From the NCBI GenBank assembly GCA_905221605.1, contig CAJNDS010000113.1, positions 134,501-198,500 on the forward strand: a stretch of 64,000 nt of DNA. Reading direction: 5' to 3'. The notes below the pieces were generated by a model. That model did not search any database, was not told the DNA's origin, and was given only the letters and a program-made list of their open reading frames with translations. Shown here in pieces: positions 10,333-19,819 of this stretch. This DNA comes from Symbiodinium natans. Taxonomy: Eukaryota > Sar > Dinophyceae > Suessiales > Symbiodiniaceae. The position numbers and the translations under genes were made by a program. Numbering within the stretch: position 1 is the stretch's first letter; every line of letters starts with the position of its first letter.

Positions 10333-12979
10333 ATGGGAACTTCTCCCGAAAGAGGGGTGCCTCCAAGAAATAATGTACCCCCCAAAAAGATAATGATGCT
10401 TGGTCCTTGTCAGAGGAAGTCCGAAATCGGGTACCCCTATTTGAGGGAAGTTTCTTCCCGCAAATCTAACATGAACTCTGGGGAAGCCTGTGGGGTCGTG
10501 CTGCGGATTTATGGTTCAGGGTTCAGGGATTGCGGGTTTCAGGCTTTAGGGATCGAGGGTTTGGGGTTTCGGGTTTTAGGGTTTAGGGTTTAGGGTTTAG
10601 GGTTTAGGGAGGGCTTAGTGTTTAGGGTTTAGGTTCTTCGGGTTTCATGCGAAACCGGTGTGTCCGACTCTGCAGTCCAAAAGCCAAGATGTACTCTGCT
10701 TCGAACCATACTGTGTTTCTAGGCCCTTAGTTTTCTTTAAACCCAGATGGTAAATTGAGCTGTAGATTGCCGTGGGGAGAGTATGTCACAATCTTTAATG
10801 GCACTTGGTTGGGGGGCTTAGGTGGGGCTCACCAGTCAAAGGCAATCAAAAGCCGCGAAAACCGTACACCCTCACAAGCTTGATCCCAAGATTCGCTTAA
10901 ACCCTCACAAGCTTAATCCCAAAGATTCCCACAATCATCCCTCGAGCACCCGGGACAGACCACAACTAAGCCCCAAACCGCCAGCAACAGAAAACACACT
11001 CCCCCTTCCGGGCTTCCTTGCAAACTACGTCGCTGATGGGTTCCAGTGTGGAGGTCTTAAGCCCCTCCTTTACCAAGGTTCAGTGTTTGGGGTTGGGTTT
11101 GGGCTTAAGCTTTTGAATTCAAGGTTTAGGGTCCCAGTATACCCTAAATTGGCCCTAAATTAAACCCTCAATGACAGTTGTACTAAACGCCTTTTACAGC
11201 TGCTGAAACCCTATGGCTGAAAATGTGTGGGGGATATTGAGGAGAAGGGCTCAAAACTCCCGACGGAACCCTCTAAAACCCTAAGCCCTAAGCCCTAAGC
11301 CCTAAACCCGAAACCCCCTAAACCCTAAACCCTAAACCCTAAACCCTAAACCCTAAACCCTAAACCCTAAATACCCTAAACCCTAAACCCTAAACCGACA
11401 AGGAGACTGGCCCAAGCAGCCCATCTCTTGCTCACCTCTCGTGCGCCTGGTGCCCTCAATGCCAGGAGACGTGCCTAAGGATGACACTACAAGGGTTTAG
11501 GGTTTAGGGTTTAGGGTTTGGGATTCAGGGTTTAGGGCTTGGGGGTCAGGGGTTTAGGGTTTAGGGGGTTTAGGATCTTGCGTGGCATGCACGGGAAAAC
11601 CCGAAAACATTTGCCCTTGGTTTAGGGTTTTCGGGTTGAGGGCTTGAAAGGAATTTCAGGGGCTTAAGGGTTGTAGGTTTTGTCGGAAACCCTCACCCGA
11701 AACCCCAAACCCTAAACCCTAAACCCAAAACCCCCTGCTCCACCACATCGCCACAAAGGTGGTGGACAAAAGGGCGACCCCAAAGTGGCGAAGCTAACAG
11801 AGAAACCTCGAGATTCTAGCCAGCTTCTAGTCGGAATCTCGGGGTTTAGGGTTTAGGGTTTAGGGTTTGGGGGGGGTACCTCTAAGGTAGCTAGTGCGTT
11901 TCTGGGCTTCCCTTGTTTTGGGGGGTTGCCATGCTATCAACCTAAACCTGGGCATCGGAGTGCGCATCCTGATTGTTTCGTTCTTGCGATTGCTGCACGT
12001 GAAGGAATTGGGATTCAGGACTTAGACCGGTTTAGGGTTCAGGGTTCAGGGTTCAGGGTTTAGGGTTTAGGGTTTAGGGTTTAGGGTTTAGGGTTTAGGG
12101 TTTAGGGTTTAGGGTGACGAGGGAACCTGAAGGCCCTAAAACATCGGGTTTAGATTGGAGCGTCCCTAGACCGAGCTGAATCCAAGGGCCCACGTTAAGG
12201 GCCCATGAAACCACCCTCAGATCTACACTATCCCCCCACCCCCAAGGTTCCCCCCATAATGAAGGCTATTTAGGGTTTAGGGTTTAGGGTTTAGGGTTTA
12301 GGGTTTAGGGTTTAGGGTTTAGGGTTTAGGGTTTAGGGTTTAGGGTTTAGGGTTTAGGGAATAATGCCAAATTCAGACTGTTTAGGGGGGGGAGGGGGGT
12401 TAGAGGGGGGCAGTAGGGGCACCCATGAACAGAGCCAGAAACCCTATAAACCCAGAAACTCTATAAGCCCTACAAACCCTAAACCCCAAAGCAGGTACCT
12501 CACTATTATATACTTGGGCCCCGAAAACCTTATGTAGGAGGCACTTTAAGGCCCAAGTATACCCTCTCCGCGGCTCTCTGCGACTGGATATTTCCCCAAA
12601 AGCAGCACGTCGAGCATCCGGATCACAGAAATGCGAGGGCGGGGGAAGGTTAGGCATGGACTCTTCAGGAACCACCGGAAGGACGATGCTCCCTCAGAGT
12701 CAGTCCCTGTCGGCCGTTTAGGGTTCAGGGTTTCGGTATCTTTCCTTGGCAGCCTTTCCGCTTGCACAGCGCTGCCCTCTGGGAAATGGTCAAGTCCCTT
12801 GGAGCACTTTGAGCGAGGTTCTCAAATGGGGTTCGGGTCTAGGGTTTAGGGCTTAGGGCTTAGGGCTTAGGGTTTAGGGTTTAGGGTTTAGGGTTTAGGG
12901 TTTAAGGTTTAGGGTCGCGCTCATAAAGCCTTTGTGGCCTTCGACCTGCAGATCCCCAACACAAATCACGGGAGCTAGG
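10333..12979 (+). CDS. Gene model 2, possibly complete, unknown function
   Basis: The ATG at 10333 is preceded directly by an in-frame TAA and by CAG sites that could serve as cis or trans splice acceptors. Exons: 10333-10513, a block ending near 11080 (from the AAAAG| acceptor near 10855), 11403-11494, 11759-11843, 12005-12029, 12221-12246, 12603-12715, 12753-12817 and 12951-12979 (TAG). Phases agree at every junction except 11494/11759. Donors are G|GTTCAGG, G|GTTTAGG, CCG|GTTTAGG, AAG|GTTCCC and C|GTTTAGG. Strong tracts precede 12005 and 12753. The protein is hydrophilic and basic (RNHRKDDAPSESVPVG; PLAQRCPLGNGQVPWST). No domain recognised. Confidence 0.5.
12502..12572. mobile_element. Short inverted-repeat element
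   Basis: TATACTTGGGCC (12509-12520) pairs with GGCCCAAGTATA (12550-12561). Related GCCCAAG(T/C)ATA ends occur at 14860-14870 and 57428-57440. It lies in the intron before exon 12603-12715. Confidence 0.5.
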
Positions 12980-13100
12980 CCCCGAACCCTGAAACACCCC
13001 CTTAAACCCTAAACCCTAAACCCTGAACCCTAAACCCTGAACCCTGAACCCTAAACCCTGAACCCTACACCCTAAGCCCTAAACCCTAGACCCTAAAAAG

Positions 13101-13377
13101 CCCTGGGTTCGCGCTGGGTTCCGCGCATCTGTGGCGGGTTCAGCACATTTGCCTGCAAGGGCTTAGGGCTTAGGGCTTAGGGCTTAGGGCTTAGAGCTTA
13201 GGGCTTAGGGTTTCGGGTTTAGGGTTTAGGGTTTAGGGGCTAGTTCTTCTTCGCTCGGTCTGAAGCTTCAATGCACCCTAAACCAGGGCGTTAGGGTTTG
13301 GGGTTTGGGGGTTTTCGGGTTTAGGGTTTTCGGGCTTTCGGGTTTAGCACCCTGAGCCAGGGTGCTCGGGTGCTAGG
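13101..13377 (+). CDS. Three-exon coding-like chain
   Basis: Exons 13101-13160 (PWVRAGFRASVAGSAHLPAR), 13266-13289 (LQCTLNQG) and 13348-13377 (HPEPGCSGAR), all phase 0. The first donor is AGG|GCTTAGGG, i.e. a GC donor supplied by a CTTAGGG-variant array. The second is GGC|GTTAGGG and the third AGG|GTTTGG. The acceptor before 13266 has a CTAGTTCTTCTTCGCTC tract. It may be the next gene after model 2, or part of it if the 12979 stop is wrong. Confidence 0.35.
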
Positions 13378-13504
13378 GTTTGGCGAAGTTGTTCTGAGGT
13401 TTAAGAAAGTGGCGATTGCCCTAAACCCTAAACCCTTAACCCTAAACCCTAAACCCTAAACCCTGAACCCTAAACCCCAAACCCCTAAACCCTAAGCCCC
13501 AAAC

Positions 13505-13553
13505 CCGAATCCTATGACATAAGGGCCATATTCGTTAAGGGAAGCCTTGAGGG
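13505..13553 (-). CDS. Single exon (minus)
   Basis: Acceptor CCTAAACATGTAG|, open frame LKASLNEYGPYVIGF, donor CGG|GTTTGGGG. Phase 1 to 2. The + strand is closed by stops, so the minus strand is preferred. Confidence 0.4.
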
Positions 13554-13712
13554 CTACATGTTTAGGGGTCTGAGTCTGTGTCTTCATCCCTTGAGTTCGG
13601 GCTTTTGTGCGAGGGTTTAGGGTTTAGGGTTTAGGGTTTAGGGTTTAGGGTTTAGGGTTTAGGGTTTAGGGTTTAGGGTTTAGGGGAGGCATTATCGAGC
13701 TGGAGGAATGCG

Positions 13713-13831
13713 CTGTTCCTATACTCCCCTTAAAACCGTAGTTAACATAATGTTTCGAATATCTTCTTGGGCTTTATACAAACAAAAAATAGTCATTCCC
13801 AAGGGGGATATAGGTTCATGCTGAGCAGCTG
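13713..13831. mobile_element. TIR element
   Basis: GTTCCTATACTCCCCTT (13713-13729) is mirrored by AAGGGGGATATAGGTTC (13803-13819). The AT-rich interior has no repeat array. It lies in an intron-type segment (TTTAGGG to the left, CCCTAAA to the right). Confidence 0.55.
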
Positions 13832-13972
13832 GAACAACCAAACCCTAGACCCTAAACCCGAAACCCTAAACCCAGCGAAACCCTAGTTCAACCCGCAACC
13901 CTAACCCCACTTAGAGCTGGTAGGGCAGGGTTCTAGTTGGCCTAGGTAGCCCAGCATCCCCTCTACAACCAG

Positions 13973-15834
13973 GGGAACTTGTATGAAATATTTGGTGCCT
14001 TCATAATTGAAGCAGCCCATGCTGCGCAGAGAGAACAACGGCAAAAGGGTGCGACCCTACCAGTGGCCGATGGTTTAGGGTTTAGGGTTTAGGGTTTAGG
14101 GTTTAGGGTTTAGGGTTTAGGGTTTAGGGTGCATTGAAACTCCAAGGCCTCGCAGCCGCACCCACTGTTTTTTTCGAAATCAGGTTTGAGGGTCTAAAAG
14201 GGGAATGTGGCCACACCATAAAAGAAATGCAGACCCAGGGTAGTACCATGGTCCCTTAATGCGGGCCCTTAGAAGGGGATCCGTTACACGATGTCGACTT
14301 TCTCATTGCCACCTTATTCAAGCTTCCTCACTGCCTACTTCAGCTGAGATGTAGTCCGAAACCAGCCAGAAGCAATGCCTACATGACGCTGTGGGAACCC
14401 ATATTTCCGTTCAGAAGCCCCTGGGAAAGTAATGCATGATTCGCCACCGAAGAACTTAATTAACTGACCTCGAGCTTTGAAAAGCTTTGCTCGTTGCTAC
14501 TGCTACTCGCAACATTGCTCTCGAAAGCCCCGTGGGGCTGAGAGTGACTTGGCTAAAAAATAGAAGGGGATCCGTGATACACCCCTTCTAAGGGATTCTA
14601 TACCCAACACGGCCATTAAAAGGGACCCTTTATATACCCCTTATGTACCTCATACAAATTAAGGGCCCATACATCAGAACCATTTAAAGGAGGATAGGGG
14701 ACAATAAAAAGGGCACATGAAAGTACCCTTAGAGACAGTAAGGATCCATGTACCTATAGGGGTTAGGGTTTAGGGTTTAGGGTTTAGGGTTTAGGGTGTA
14801 GGGTTACCTTTATAGTGTATAATTGGGCCCTACAGCTACATTAAAGGAACCCCTGTAAGGCCCAAGCATATACATATAGGTACATGGATCCTTCGGGAGA
14901 ACCGTCTAGGGGCTTTCCTTTGGACCCTTAAGTTGTACCCTTGGGTTTTGGGGACCCTTTAGGGTTTAGGGTTTAGGGTTTAGGGTTTAGGGTTTCGGGT
15001 TTAGGGTACGTAGTATAAGGGTTAGACCCTAAAGCCTGAACCTTAAGCCCCAAACCCTTAACCGTGTGCAAGGCACCACGTTGCACATAGTGGCGAGATC
15101 GACGGGAAGACCTGCTGCGCAGCAACTCTCCTCTAGGGTCTAGGGTTTAGGGCTTAGGGTTTAGGGTTTAGGGTTCGTCATCCTGACTTTACAGATGTTG
15201 CAGACCACTCGGAGGCTCATGGGTAATCAAAGGCGGGTGAGAAGTACCTTAAATGGGGCTGTAAGTAAAATTGCCATACTTACAACACTACTAATGATTG
15301 CTCATGAACCCTAAACCCTAAACCCTAAACCCTAAACCCTAAACCCTAAACCCTAAACCACACAAGGCCATCGGGGGACCGGTGTGAATCATAGGGCTCT
15401 TAAGGGAGGGGGGGTTCAAGGGGGTTCAAGGGTTTAGGGTTTAGGGTTTAGGGCTAGGGGTTCAATGGGGGTAGGTATCGGGAGCCTTAGGGAGTAGTGG
15501 GGAGCATGAGGGAACCTTGGGTTGCCTGGCCCCCTTGAACCCCCCCCCCCTAGGGACCATATAAGTGAAGGTTCGAAAACCACAGTTTGTCGGGTTCAGA
15601 TGGGTCGAGGGTTTAGGGTTAGGGTTTGGAGTTGAGATCTAAAAAGTCTTCACGCAAGCCTACATAGTCCGTGGCTATAATTTCACGTAACCTTCCTTTG
15701 CGTTAACATACCCGACCCCGACCGGGCTGTCTGTGCCTGTTTCTGACAAGGCCAGGCCACCTCCCAAACACCCTGGCCCTGCCAATCACACACCCTCCGC
15801 AGTCCTGAAACCGAAACCTTTTGGCGTAACACCT
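13973..15834 (+). CDS. Gene model 3, C-terminal part, possible ankyrin-like exon
   Basis: Exons 13973-14072, 15073-15137, 15195-15236, 15368-15382, 15571-15610 and 15751-15834 (TGA), with phases 0-1, 1-0, 0-0, 0-0, 0-1 and 1-stop all in agreement. Acceptors before 13973, 15195 and 15751 have long pyrimidine tracts. Donors include G|GTTTAGGG (14073), AGG|GTCTAGGG (15138) and a consensus CGG|GTGAGAAG (15237). Peptides: GNLYEIFGAFIIEAAHAA, then TTLHIVARSTGR, which resembles an ankyrin TxLHxAA helix, then QFVGFRWVE. The last exon is Pro/Ser/Thr-rich. Intron 15138-15194 is only 57 nt and is mostly telomere repeat plus a pyrimidine-rich tail. Exons may be missing in the long gap 14073-15072. Confidence 0.55.
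14270..14581. repeat. Direct repeats TAGAAGGGGATCCG flanking a 275-base insert
   Basis: TTAGAAGGGGATCCGTTACAC (14269-14289) recurs as ATAGAAGGGGATCCGTGATAC (14561-14581). The insert between is unique, array-free and AT-neutral. It could be a target duplication around an old insertion, or two copies of a repeat end. Confidence 0.4.
14741..14893. mobile_element. TIR element with a telomere array inside
   Basis: AAGGATCCATGTACCTATA (14741-14759) is mirrored by TATAGGTACATGGATCCTT (14875-14893). The interior starts with five to six TTTAGGG units (14761-14800) and continues with ATTGGGCCC and GGCCCAAGCATATAC. So here a telomere array is internal to a mobile-element-like unit. Confidence 0.7.
15401..15560. 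mobile_element. TIR family D copy with internal array
   Basis: CTTAAGGGAGGGGGGGTTC (15402-15420) is mirrored by GAACCCCCCCCCCTAGGG (15538-15555). A TTTAGGG array lies at 15428-15455, then GGGGGTAGGTA and TTAGGGAGTAGTGGGGAGCA. A second copy in reverse orientation at 52725-52828 lacks the array. Confidence 0.7.
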
Positions 15835-15945
15835 GAAATCGTGAGTTGCAGCCTTGATCCCTAAACCCTAAACCCTAAACCCTAAACCCTAAACCCTAAA
15901 CCCTAACCCTAAACCCTGAACCCCAAACCCGAACACCCTGAACCC

Positions 15946-15976
15946 TGAAAAAGCCCGAGGCGCGGGGCTTTTTCAG
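15946..15976. terminator. Hairpin between convergent genes
   Basis: AAAAAGCCC (15949-15957) pairs with GGGCTTTTT (15966-15974) with a GC-rich 8-base loop. It lies in the 260-base gap between the stop of gene model 3 (+) and the stop of gene model 4 (-). Transcript-end function is inference; eukaryotic 3' ends do not need such hairpins. Confidence 0.3.
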
Positions 15977-16098
15977 GTTTGAGCATTTAGGGATTAGGGT
16001 TTAGGGGCTTAGGGTTAAGGGTTAGGGTTTAGGGTTTAGGGTTTAGGGTTTAGGGTTTAGGGTTTAGGGTTTAGGGTTTAGGGTTTAGGGTTTAGGGT

Positions 16099-19000
16099 TT
16101 AGGGTTCAAGAAAATCCATGCTGCCTACATCGCCCGCGGGCACAGCGCCAGGGAATTTGGGCGTCCGAGTCTTCCCGGACGCGCCTTTGCTTACTAGTTG
16201 CTAGTTTACATTTAAGGTTTAGGGTGTAGATTTTAGGGTTTCGGGTTTGGGGCTTAGGGATGTTCCGGTTTAGGGACGGACCCCTGAAAAAACCTAAACT
16301 TACTAGTTTGTACTTTGGGTAGGGGTTGGAGGGCTGGTGGAAGTAGGGAAAAAGGAACCGTGTCTTCCCCCAATAGAACGCCCGGCTAAGGGTTTAGGGA
16401 TTAGGGTTTGCAGTTTAGGGTTTGGGGTTTAAGTTTAGTGTTTAGGGACCTATAATCTACACATTCCCTAGTAAGAAACAGTTAAGTTTGGGCGATTTGT
16501 GCCTTGGAGGATTTTGAGCTTTTTCGATGTTGGGGGTTGGGGATTCTTTCGGAGTTTTCCGAAACCCTAGTTTCCCGAAACCCTAAACCCTAAACCCATC
16601 TACACCCTGAAACCCTAAACCCTAAGCCCTAAACCCTAAAACCCTAAATTTCAACCCTAAGGCCCCAAACCCCCTACGGTTTTTGCTGGCAGCGGGAGAA
16701 GTGTTGGCCCCTCGAAGATGCGGGGGCAACTACCCTGAACCCTAAACCCTAAGCCCCTAAACCCCTTAAGCCCCTGAACCCCTAAACCCTGAAACCCTGA
16801 AACCCTAAAACCCTAAACCCTAAGCCCCTAAACCCCTTAAGCCCCTGAACCCCTGAACCCTGAACCCCAAGCCCTGCACGCCAAACCCCAAACCTTGGGA
16901 CCACACTCTAAAAGCCCAAAGCCACAAAACCCCCCCAAAATCCTTCCGCCCTGTAGACCCTATGCAAGCCGCGTGATCAAGAAGCCAAAAACCCAATAGC
17001 CCGCAAGCCCTAAGCCCAATAGCCCGAAACCCTACACCTAAACCCTCAGGCCTAAGGTCTATAGCCTTGAGACCTAAATAACCTATACCCGACACCCTTA
17101 AACCCAACCACCTTAACCCCTAACTCCCAACCCCTAAACCGAAAACCCTAAACCCTAAACCCAAAACCCAAAACGCCCCAAGACGTTATTCCGAAGCGAT
17201 GTTGGATGCACAGGACATTAGCTGTCTTCACTTTGCCCAGTGACTTGGCGGATCCGTGGCCAACTTGACCGTCTCCTTGACCTTTCTGAAGTTTGATTTA
17301 GGGCTTAGGGTTTAGGGTTTAGGGTGGTTTAGGGTTTACGGTTTAGGGTTTAGGGTTTGGGGTTTGGGGTTTGGGGTTTATAAACTAAAGCCCTGAACCG
17401 CGCAAGGTACAGGTGTGAGAGGTTGTGGCTGGCCGTGCCATTGATGGTAACGTTTCGGGTTTAGGGTTTTTGGGTTTAGGGTTTAAGGGTTAAGGGTTTC
17501 AGGTTTAGGTTTAAGGGTGTAAGGGTTAAAGGGCTTAACGGCTTCAGGGCTTAGGTTTTAGGGTTCCCACTACTGGATGCAGCGACATCTTGAGGGGTCG
17601 GGTTTGTGGGGTTTAGGGTTTGTGGATGTAGGATGTGGGGGGGGAGGGGGAGGGGGGGGGGAAGGGGTCCGATTTGGGGTCCCCGGCGTCCCAACCTCCC
17701 TGAAAGGCATGCTTCTGAAATGCGAGTCGGGGCCCTGAATAAGGAGTTTAGGGGACATTCCTTGAGCGCTTCAGCGGCAGTGGAAGATCTGGGGGCATGC
17801 GTGCTGCTCACACCACTGCTTCTTAACTTGTCCTTACCTCCTGCCCTAAACATGAAGCACAAGTCTTCAAGCTCCTGCATGCTTAGAGCTGGAAAGCTTT
17901 GAAGCCCTAGAAGTCTCCGCGGCTCTGTGAAGGCTGCTGTCTTGGAATTGAACCGTGCCCAACAAAAATGCCCGACACAACCCTAAACCCTAACACCCAA
18001 AAACTCTAAAACCCTAAGCCGCAAACTCCAAACCCTAAGCCCTGAATCCTGAATCCTGAACCCTAGTTAAACCCTAACCCCTAAACCCTAAACCCTAAAA
18101 CCCCAAAACCCAAGAGCCCTAAGCCCGGAAACCCTAAAACCCTAAAAACACTAAAACTCTAAAACCCTGAAACCCTGAAACCCTGAAACCCTGAAGCCCT
18201 GAAACCCTAAAGCCCTGAAACCCTAAACCCGAAACCCAAAAGCCCTGAAACCCTAAAGCCCTGAAACCCTAAAGCCCTGAAACCCTAAAGCCCTGAAACC
18301 CTAAACCCGAAAACCCAAAAGCCCTGAAACCCTAAAGCCCTGAAACCCTAAACCCGAAAACCCAAAAGCCCTGAAACCCTGAACCCCTAAACCGTAAACC
18401 CTAAACCCTAAACCGAAACCCACCTGGTCGAAGCTGGCCATCGTGCGAGGCCGATCGGCAGCGGATGCGTAAAGGACTTCCTGCACTTGGAGGTTCAGGG
18501 TACTTATCACCCCAACTAGAACTGTACTCATAGGGTTTAGGGTTTAGGGTTTAGGGTTTTGGGTTTACTAATTAACCCCAATTATAACTGTACTTATAAG
18601 CCCCCCTAAGTCCCCTAGGTAGGTTTTCAGTAGACTCATAACTGGGGTTCTAAGTACCCATGACCTCCCTGCACCACGCGGCTGTCAGACGCGAGGGCTT
18701 ATCGGCTGTTTAAGGTTTCGGGTTTGGGGTTTATAGGGTTTCGACACAAGAGTAAGCTAGGAAGAAAGGGCGTGCCCCTTTTCTGGTTAGGGGAACCCAA
18801 GCCCTAAAAAAAGGGAATGAGAAGGACATACTCTGGGTCCTTGGTACGGTTCAGAAACCCACGGACAGGCCCCAACTGCCGCAAGGAAGCTGCGGTTGAG
18901 GGTTGAGGGTTGAGGGTTTAGGGTTGAATCGGGGCCAAGGACCCATATGCAAGGCACTGTTTCCATCAGAATCCTGGGACAGCAACACCCTAAACCATCA

Positions 19001-19354
19001 CATCTGAGCCGTTGAAGAACCAATCACAGCATCCTAAACCCGAAGCCCTGCATCAACTTCGATGCCAAGGAACCAGCGACTGTCGCTCGCCTCAATCGCA
19101 AAACGGCTGCCATGTCTCTTAGGTTCCCACGTGGCAGTTCCCTTCTTGGGTTGGGAGGTTTCGGGATTTGGGTTGTACAAACTAACGGACCCTCTAAACT
19201 CTAAACTCTAAACTCTAAACTCTAAACTCTAAACCCTAAACCCTAAACCCTAAACCCTAAACCCTAAACCCTAAACCCTAATCCAAGCCGGGGTCCATGG
19301 ACCAGCCGTTGAGGCGTTGAGGCGAACGGACGGAAGGGGTTGGTGCTCATGGAA
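16099..19354 (-). CDS. Gene model 4: ten phase-consistent exons bounded by telomere introns
   Basis: Exons in transcription order: 19277-19354, 19040-19144, 18943-18973, 18828-18889, 18658-18697, 18424-18485, 17812-17874, 17175-17285, 16304-16385 and 16099-16193. Phases are 0-0, 0-0, 0-1, 1-0, 0-1, 1-0, 0-0, 0-0, 0-1 and 1-stop, and every junction agrees. Donors: AGG|GTTTAGGG, CGG|GTTTAGG, G|GTCCTT, TAT|GTCCTT, G|GTACTT, CAG|GTGGGT, GGT|GTGAGC, GGC|GTTTTGGG and A|GTAAGT. Acceptors are all AG, several after pyrimidine tracts (GTTGCTGTCCCAG). Peptides: FHEHQPLPSVRLNASTAGP; RHGSRFAIEASDSRWFLGI; DSDGNSALHM (ankyrin-like); LGPVRGFLNRTKDPEY; LYASAADRPRTMASFDQ; VKTANVLCIQHRFGITSWG; GAVPAGDVGSMDFLEP. 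The stop TAA is the first TAA of a CCCTAA array. The 5' end is not found. Confidence 0.65.
18502..18657. mobile_element. TIR family B copy acting as an intron
   Basis: GGTACTTATCACCCC (18499-18513) is mirrored by GGGGTTCTAAGTACC (18644-18658). Inside are AACTGTACTCATAGG, a four-copy TTTAGGG array (18532-18560) and ATTATAACTGTACTTATAAG. On the minus strand its outer end supplies the donor G|GTACTTAG of gene model 4 exon 18658-18697, and exon 18424-18485 follows about 16 bases past the other end. The element therefore nearly coincides with the intron. Confidence 0.65.
19195..19230. repeat. CTCTAAA variant array
   Basis: Five tandem CTCTAAA units run directly into normal CCCTAAA units. A single C-to-T variant has been homogenised locally. 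Confidence 0.85.
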
Positions 19355-19819
19355 CTTAAACCGGGATTTAGGGTTAGGCTTTAGGCTTTAGGCTTTCGGG
19401 TTTAGGGTGTAGGGGTTAATGGCTACTTCACAACGGATTGCCCCAAAACCCGAAACCCTGAACCTAAACCCTCAACCCCAGATCCCCCTAAGCACTGAAC
19501 CCTAGATCCCAAAACCCGATATCCCTAAACCCTAAGCCCTATCTCACCAAACCCTAAGCCCTGCATCCCTAAACCCAAGATCCCAAAGCCTAGATCCTCA
19601 AACCCAAGACACTAATCACGAACCCTAGATTCCCCAACCCCCAGACCCCTAAACCCTGAGCCCCATATCCCTAATTTAGGGCTTAAAGCCCTATATCCCT
19701 AAACCCTAAACCCTATGTCCCTAAACCCTAAACCCTAAACTCTAAACCATAAACCCCAAACCCCAAACCCCAAACCCTAAACCCTAAACCCTATACCCTA
19801 AACCCTAAACCCTACCCAA

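Noticed and set aside
16120-16193. Plus-strand exon KIHAAYIARGHSAREFG
   Set aside because: Open, but the minus exon at 16099-16193 is linked by phase and a GTAAGT donor to nine further exons.
16355-16391. Plus-strand exon EPCLPPIERPAK with donor G|GTTTAGGG
   Set aside because: Antisense of minus exon 16304-16385; a good example of how the symmetric context yields false exons.
17606-17902. 98-codon plus frame and 109-codon minus frame
   Set aside because: Both cross a G-rich low-complexity tract; only the spliced minus exon 17812-17874 fits the gene model 4 phases.
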